DNA from: an uncultured Gammaproteobacteria bacterium
GTDB taxonomy: Bacteria; Pseudomonadota; Gammaproteobacteria; Nitrosococcales; Methylophagaceae
Assembly: GCA_905479075.1 (NCBI GenBank)
Contig: CAJQLA010000017.1
Coordinates: forward strand, 93,443-157,442
Direction of reading: 5' to 3'
DNA: 64,000 nt
Both the position numbers and the translations under genes were made by a program. Below are positions 58,797 to 64,000 of the stretch, piece after piece. The stretch's first letter is position 1. The number at the start of each line of letters is the position of its first letter. The notes beneath the pieces are model-generated. The model made no database searches, was not told the origin of the DNA, and worked only from the letters and a program-made list of their open reading frames with translations.

Positions 58797-59372
58797 TTGA
58801 AATTTGTTAAACAGTCACTTCCTGATGTTCTCGTGATTGAGCCAATGTTACATGGTGATGAGCGTGGCTATTTCATGGAAACTTTTCGTCAGGATTTATT
58901 AGAAAAGGAGGTGGGTTATCAAGTTAATTTCATTCAAGATAATGAGTCTAAATCCTCGAAGGGCGTCCTAAGAGGCCTACACTACCAGCTTCCCCCCTTT
59001 GCACAAAGCAAACTTGTTCGTGTGATTGAAGGTCAAGTACTTGATATTGCGGTTGATATACGAGTGGGTAGTCCAACATACGGACATCATATAGCTATTG
59101 AGCTAACGGGGGAGAATAAAAAACAAGTTTTTATACCACATGGCTTTGCACATGGCTTTGTTGTGTTGAGTGATTTTGCGTTATTTGCTTATAAAGTAGA
59201 CAACTTATACTCCCCTAATCATGATCGTGGTATTTCTTTTGAGGATAGGGCCTTAGCCATTGATTGGCTACTACCAAGAGCAGAATTGAAATTATCTGAA
59301 AAAGATAAAAACCAGCCTTTATTTAAAGATGTTGAGACTGGCTTTAAGTTTGATGTTGATTATCATGACTAA
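58797..59372 (+). CDS. rfbC: dTDP-4-dehydrorhamnose 3,5-epimerase
   Basis: A 191-residue cupin-type epimerase. Family marks are IEPMLHGDERGYFMETFRQD, NESKSSKGVLRGLHYQLPPF, KLVRVIEGQVLDIAVDIRVG and FIPHGFAHGFVVLSDFALFA with the catalytic histidine in LRGLHYQ. Start is TTG at 58797 with AAGG 10 bases upstream, two bases after the rfbA stop. It overlaps rfbD by eight bases. Confidence 0.96.
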   Translation: MKFVKQSLPDVLVIEPMLHGDERGYFMETFRQDLLEKEVGYQVNFIQDNESKSSKGVLRGLHYQLPPFAQSKLVRVIEGQVLDIAVDIRVGSPTYGHHIAIELTGENKKQVFIPHGFAHGFVVLSDFALFAYKVDNLYSPNHDRGISFEDRALAIDWLLPRAELKLSEKDKNQPLFKDVETGFKFDVDYHD

Positions 59373-60255
59373 ACCGTTGTTGATATTAGTAATAGGTAGT
59401 TCAGGTCAATTAGGACAGTCTTTAAAATCAGTTTCAAAGCAGTACCCGCAGTTTCAATTTACTTACAGCACTAGAAAAGAGTTAGATTTATTTGATCTCT
59501 CTACATTAGATAATTTTTTTAGCACTCAACATTTTGATGTAATCATAAACTGTGCGGCATATACAGCTGTAGATCGCGCTGAACAAGAGCCGGAGTTAGC
59601 TGAGCAGGTAAACCACATTGCTGTAAGAAAACTAGCTGACATTGCCAAACAAAATGCTTCCCTATTGATTCATCTAAGTACAGATTATGTCTTTAATGGT
59701 AGAGCCTGTGCTCCTTATTCAGAGTCTGATACGACACAGCCAAAAAGTGTCTATGGTGAGACAAAATATAAAGGTGAACAAGCAATTATAGAAACTGATT
59801 GCCATGCCTTAATTATTCGTACCAGTTGGCTATACTCTGAGTTTGGGCACAATTTTGTAAAAACCATGTTGCGTTTAGGAAAAGAACAGAAGCGGTTAAG
59901 CGTTGTTTATGATCAAGTTGGTACACCAACTTACGCGCGGGATCTTGCCAGTGCGATTATGGTACTAGTAAGTCAAAGAGGCGAGCAGCAGCGAAATGAT
60001 AATTACGAATCTATTTATCATTACAGTAATGAGGGCGTGTGTTCTTGGTATGATTTTGCAAAATCTATTTTTGAGGTTTCACACATCAATTGTGAGCTGG
60101 AACCCATTGAAACGAAAGATTACCCTACTTCAGCCCAACGCCCTCACTATAGTTTACTGAATAAACAAAAAATTAAAGATGATTTTCAATTGACGATTCC
60201 GTATTGGCGGGATTCATTGAGTGATTGTTTGCAAAATCTAAAGGAAGAAAAATAA
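59365..60255 (+). CDS. rfbD: dTDP-4-dehydrorhamnose reductase
   Basis: Final NADPH-dependent step to dTDP-L-rhamnose. It has 296 residues from ATG at 59365 ([20 protein letters not shown]), preferred to an earlier in-frame ATG inside rfbC because the Rossmann strand then starts as expected. Motifs are [39 protein letters not shown] and the [12 protein letters not shown]xxxK site. Downstream rfbB begins one base after its stop. Confidence 0.96.
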   Translation: MTKPLLILVIGSSGQLGQSLKSVSKQYPQFQFTYSTRKELDLFDLSTLDNFFSTQHFDVIINCAAYTAVDRAEQEPELAEQVNHIAVRKLADIAKQNASLLIHLSTDYVFNGRACAPYSESDTTQPKSVYGETKYKGEQAIIETDCHALIIRTSWLYSEFGHNFVKTMLRLGKEQKRLSVVYDQVGTPTYARDLASAIMVLVSQRGEQQRNDNYESIYHYSNEGVCSWYDFAKSIFEVSHINCELEPIETKDYPTSAQRPHYSLLNKQKIKDDFQLTIPYWRDSLSDCLQNLKEEK

Positions 60256-60256
60256 A

Positions 60257-61313
<1,057 letters not shown>

Positions 61314-61321
<8 letters not shown>

Positions 61322-62198
61322 CTATACTAATAAGCCAAAGATTGCAGTCTTATTGGCAGCTTATAATGGTATGGATTACTTTCAACAACAGTTAGAAACT
61401 ATTCTGTATCAGACTGAGGTTGATATAAAAATCTTTATCAGTGTTGATCTGTCTACTGATAATAGCTATGAATGGTGCCAGCAATTTTCAGATGATAAAA
61501 CTGCTGTGTCAGTGCTGCCTTATGGTGAGCGGTTTGGCGGTGCCGCTGCTAATTTTTTCCGATTGATCCGTGATGTTGATTTTAGCGACTTTGACTATGT
61601 TGCATTAGCTGATCAGGACGATATCTGGATGGAAGATAAGTTGATCTCAGCATGTCGACAAATACAAAAACAGGGTGTCGATGCATATTCCAGTAATGTG
61701 ATTGCCTTTTGGCAAAAGGGGACAGAGCTTCTGGTTAATAAAGCACAACCCCTCAGGAAATATGATCATTATTTTGAAGCCGCAGGACCTGGATGCACTT
61801 ATGTTTTATCCACAAAACCATTATTGTTATTTAAACAGCAAATGCAGTTAAAACAGCATTTAATGGCCAAAATAGCCTTACACGATTGGTTGATTTATGC
61901 CTTTTTCAGAAGCAATAATTTCCAATGGTTTATTGATAGCGATGCTAGAATGTACTATCGACAACACGATAATAACCAAGTCGGTGTAAATCGCGGCTGG
62001 GCAGCGCTGATAAAAAGACTCAAGCTATTCATAACTGGTTGGCATCGCCAGCAGGTTGAAACTATCTTGGATTTTACTGAGACGACGATACCTAATTTTC
62101 GCTCAAAAACAGTATTGCTGAAAAACTGTAACCAATTAAGGCGTGTTGTGTCAGATAGAATAATCTTGTTTTTATTTATCTTATTTGGGTTGTATTAA
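61314..62198 (+). CDS. GT2 glycosyltransferase
   Basis: A 294-residue GT-A enzyme of the RfbG/rhamnosyltransferase-like type: [40 protein letters not shown], and [20 protein letters not shown] with the DxD-like aspartates. The C-terminus ends in a hydrophobic stretch ([11 protein letters not shown]). Here SVDLSTDNS stands where the usual motif reads SDDGSTD, a possible weakness in the nucleotide site. It overlaps rfbB by eight bases. Confidence 0.88.
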
Positions 62199-62199
62199 G

Positions 62200-63168
62200 T
62201 TGTCTAAACAGCGTGTTTTAGTAACAGGTGCGTCTGGGTTTGTTGGGCGGGTTCTAATTCAAACTTTATTAGATAATGATTATAATGTTATTGCAGCTGT
62301 GCGTAGCGAAACAGTGACTTATCCTGATGAAGTAGAACTTTTACGATATAGTGATATTTCGGATAATGACTGGGGCGTTAAATTATCTTCAGTTGATATT
62401 ATAATTCATGCTGCAGCACGTGTTCATGTCATGGATGAGTATTCAACAGATCCGTTAACTGCATTTCGCGAAGTCAATGTAACGGGTACTTTAAACCTAG
62501 CAAAACAGGCTGCGCTATCAGACGTTAAACGATTTATTTTTATTAGCTCAGTTAAAGTGAATGGTGAAATGACTCTAAAAGGGAAGCCTTTTGAGCCGAC
62601 AGATGACTTTATTCCTTCAGATCCTTATGGTTTATCTAAATATGAGGCTGAGCAAGGTTTATTGAAATTAGCCAAGCAAACGGAGATGGAAGTAGTCATT
62701 ATCCGGCCTCCATTGGTATATGGATTAGGTGTGAAAGCTAATTTCGCAGCGATGATAAATTTGATTAAAAAAGGGCTGCCAATGCCGTTTGGGGCTATTA
62801 ATAATCAACGTTCTTTGGTCTCTTTGGACAATTTAGTGAATTTTATAATTCATTGTATAGACCATCCAAAAGCAGCTAATGAAATTTTTCTTATATCCGA
62901 TGGTGAGGATGTATCAACAACTGAACTGATAAAGAAAGTAGCAAAGGCTTTTGATAAAAAGGCGTGGTTGTTGCACATACCAGTGAGTTGGATGACGTTT
63001 ATTGCTAAATTAGTTGGTAAAACTGATGTAACTGAGCGCTTATTCGGGTCTTTGCAAGTGGATAGCTCAAAAGCGCGTGATTTATTAGGTTGGAAACCGG
63101 TAGTCACGATGGATGAACAATTAAAAAAAATAGCAGAAAATTACCTAAGCAATGAAAAGACTCTTTGA
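62200..63168 (+). CDS. NAD-dependent epimerase/4-reductase (UDP-sugar, WreQ/WbpV-like)
   Basis: A 322-residue extended SDR enzyme: VLVTGASGFVGRVLIQTLLD, IIHAAARVHVMDEYSTDPL, FIFISSVKVNGE and PYGLSKYEAEQGLLKLA with the catalytic YxxxK. It resembles enzymes that reduce UDP-4-keto-6-deoxy-GlcNAc to UDP-QuiNAc or FucNAc, which would pair with the dehydratase at 50437. The start is probably TTG at 62200 (MSKQRVLV), one base after the previous stop; an in-frame TTG at 62185 is an alternative. It overlaps the next gene by 17 bases. Confidence 0.85.
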   Translation: MSKQRVLVTGASGFVGRVLIQTLLDNDYNVIAAVRSETVTYPDEVELLRYSDISDNDWGVKLSSVDIIIHAAARVHVMDEYSTDPLTAFREVNVTGTLNLAKQAALSDVKRFIFISSVKVNGEMTLKGKPFEPTDDFIPSDPYGLSKYEAEQGLLKLAKQTEMEVVIIRPPLVYGLGVKANFAAMINLIKKGLPMPFGAINNQRSLVSLDNLVNFIIHCIDHPKAANEIFLISDGEDVSTTELIKKVAKAFDKKAWLLHIPVSWMTFIAKLVGKTDVTERLFGSLQVDSSKARDLLGWKPVVTMDEQLKKIAENYLSNEKTL

Positions 63169-63712
63169 TCTAATTTTAGCCTTATTTGTCATACTGGCTT
63201 TATTTATCCCGATGGTAGTTGTGGCTATTGCAGTGAAGCTAACCTCCAAAGGCCCAGTGCTTTATTGGTCTGATCGTGTTGGTCGACATAATCATATTTT
63301 TAAAATGCCTAAATTCCGCAGTATGAAAAGGGATACTCCTGCTGTTGCAACACATTTATTGGAAGATCCAAAAAGCGTATTAACACCTATTGGTGATTTC
63401 TTGCGTAAGTCGAGTCTAGATGAGTTGCCACAAATATGGAATATATTGAAAGGGGATATGAGCTTTGTTGGCCCTAGACCTGCTTTATATAACCAAAATG
63501 ATTTAATTGAACTGAGAACACAGCAGGACATTCATAGGTTATTACCCGGATTGACAGGTTGGGCACAGATAAATGGTCGAGATGAGTTACCTATTCCTGA
63601 TAAAGTTGCTTTGGATCTCGCTTATAAAAAGAAGCAATCATTTTGCTTTGATTTAAAAATTCTCTACCTTACTTTTGCTAAAGTGCTTCTAAAGGATGGT
63701 GTAACTCACTAG
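63152..63712 (+). CDS. Initiating phosphoglycosyl transferase (short PglC/WreU-like)
   Basis: A 186-residue monotopic membrane enzyme that transfers a sugar-1-phosphate to undecaprenyl phosphate. It has one N-terminal re-entrant hydrophobic segment (FDLILALFVILALFIPMVVV). The catalytic sequence includes KLTSKGPVLYWSDRVGRHNH, the KFRSM motif (PKFRSMKRDT), LRKSSLDELPQIWNILKGDM with the DE dyad, SFVGPRPAL and LLPGLTGWAQINGR. It lacks the multi-helix N-terminus of WbaP-type enzymes, like PglC. Likely starts repeat-unit assembly with the sugar made by the neighbouring reductase. Confidence 0.93.
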   Translation: MKRLFDLILALFVILALFIPMVVVAIAVKLTSKGPVLYWSDRVGRHNHIFKMPKFRSMKRDTPAVATHLLEDPKSVLTPIGDFLRKSSLDELPQIWNILKGDMSFVGPRPALYNQNDLIELRTQQDIHRLLPGLTGWAQINGRDELPIPDKVALDLAYKKKQSFCFDLKILYLTFAKVLLKDGVTH

Positions 63713-63804
63713 AAATGAGTTGTCACGGTAGGTAATTGTAGCTATGCTTCTTGTTGACGGACCAGTGAAGGTCGTCATTTAAATCAATAACAAGGAGAAA
63801 TGGA

Positions 63805-64000
63805 ATGAAGTTAACAAAATTTTTATTGCCAACAGTTCTGGCATTATTCTTATCACTAGGTACAGCTTTCTCTGCTGATAAAATCAATATCAATACTGCT
63901 ACTCAGGAAGAGTTGCAAATGATCAAGGGTATTGGGCCTTCAACAGCGATGAAGATTGTTGATTATCGTGAAAAAGTTGGTATGTTTTCTAGCATTGACG
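63805..64000 (+). CDS. ComEA-like secreted helix-hairpin-helix protein (3' end missing)
   Basis: The frame continues to the window edge (65 codons visible). A signal peptide (MKLTKFLLPTVLALFLSLGT, cleavage about after AFS) is followed by NINTATQEELQMIKGIGPST and AMKIVDYREKVGMFSSID, the ComEA-type helix-hairpin-helix DNA-binding motif. AAGGAG lies 7 bases before the ATG. Related short proteins in gammaproteobacteria are periplasmic and linked to DNA uptake. It appears to be separate from the sugar cluster, 92 bases after it. Confidence 0.9.
   Translation, partial: MKLTKFLLPTVLALFLSLGTAFSADKININTATQEELQMIKGIGPSTAMKIVDYREKVGMFSSID

Noticed and set aside
63756..63776. GACGGACC/GGTCGTC hairpin as terminator of the sugar cluster
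   Set aside because: The stem has a bulge and is followed by ATTTAAAT, not a T tract; it may be part of the comEA-like leader instead.

Overview
The window looks like the chromosome of an AT-rich, Gram-negative gammaproteobacterium, possibly a marine methylotroph or Thiotrichales-type organism. The support is LpxH, DsbC, AsmA, MutY-YggX, XerD, the ffh-ypjD-corB arrangement, and rpsP-rimM-trmD-rplS. The genus is a guess. I see no insertion sequence, CRISPR array, rRNA or phage gene.

Bases 1-23.5 kb are housekeeping: uup (cut by the left edge), a spermidine-synthase-like methyltransferase, an amino-acid:Na+ symporter, a decayed LysR remnant, a leftward asmA-mutY-yggX-csp run, ypjD/corB, ffh and the ribosomal rpsP operon, then ogt, xerD, yajQ, dsbC, lpxH, a cyclophilin, cysS, folD and tRNA-Pro.

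Bases 23.5-30.8 kb are a disturbed junction. A tRNA-Arg 5'-half remnant lies 39 bases after tRNA-Pro, and the intact tRNA-Arg(TCT) lies 4.9 kb further on. Between them are a frameshifted ORF, ugd and a GT2-GT4 fusion. After the intact tRNA come a P-loop kinase-like gene and a beta-propeller-like gene.

Bases 30.9-50.1 kb hold the most interesting content, which reads as a polysaccharide sulfation locus. manC-manB supply GDP-mannose. A membrane/kinase-like fusion follows, then two sulfotransferase + GT4 gene pairs. One sulfotransferase protein has three tandem catalytic-type domains and the other has two. The two GT4 genes share nearly identical 3' two-thirds. On the opposite strand, directly abutting, lies a set for activated sulfate: TauE/SafE permease, CysQ (removes PAP), CysN-CysC fusion and CysD (with an unusual N-terminal extension of about 200 residues). 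The logic resembles rhizobial NodPQ/NodH: make PAPS locally, use it on a glycan, remove PAP.

Bases 50.4-63.7 kb are an O-antigen or exopolysaccharide locus: a WbpM/CapD-type dehydratase, glmS, a Wzx-type flippase, a methyltransferase, two GT2 enzymes, rfbA-rfbC-rfbD-rfbB (dTDP-rhamnose), a 4-reductase/epimerase and a short initiating phosphoglycosyl transferase. The dehydratase, reductase and transferase together suggest a UDP-QuiNAc- or FucNAc-type first sugar. I see no convincing Wzy polymerase or Wza/Wzc export gene. The window ends inside a ComEA-like secreted helix-hairpin-helix protein.
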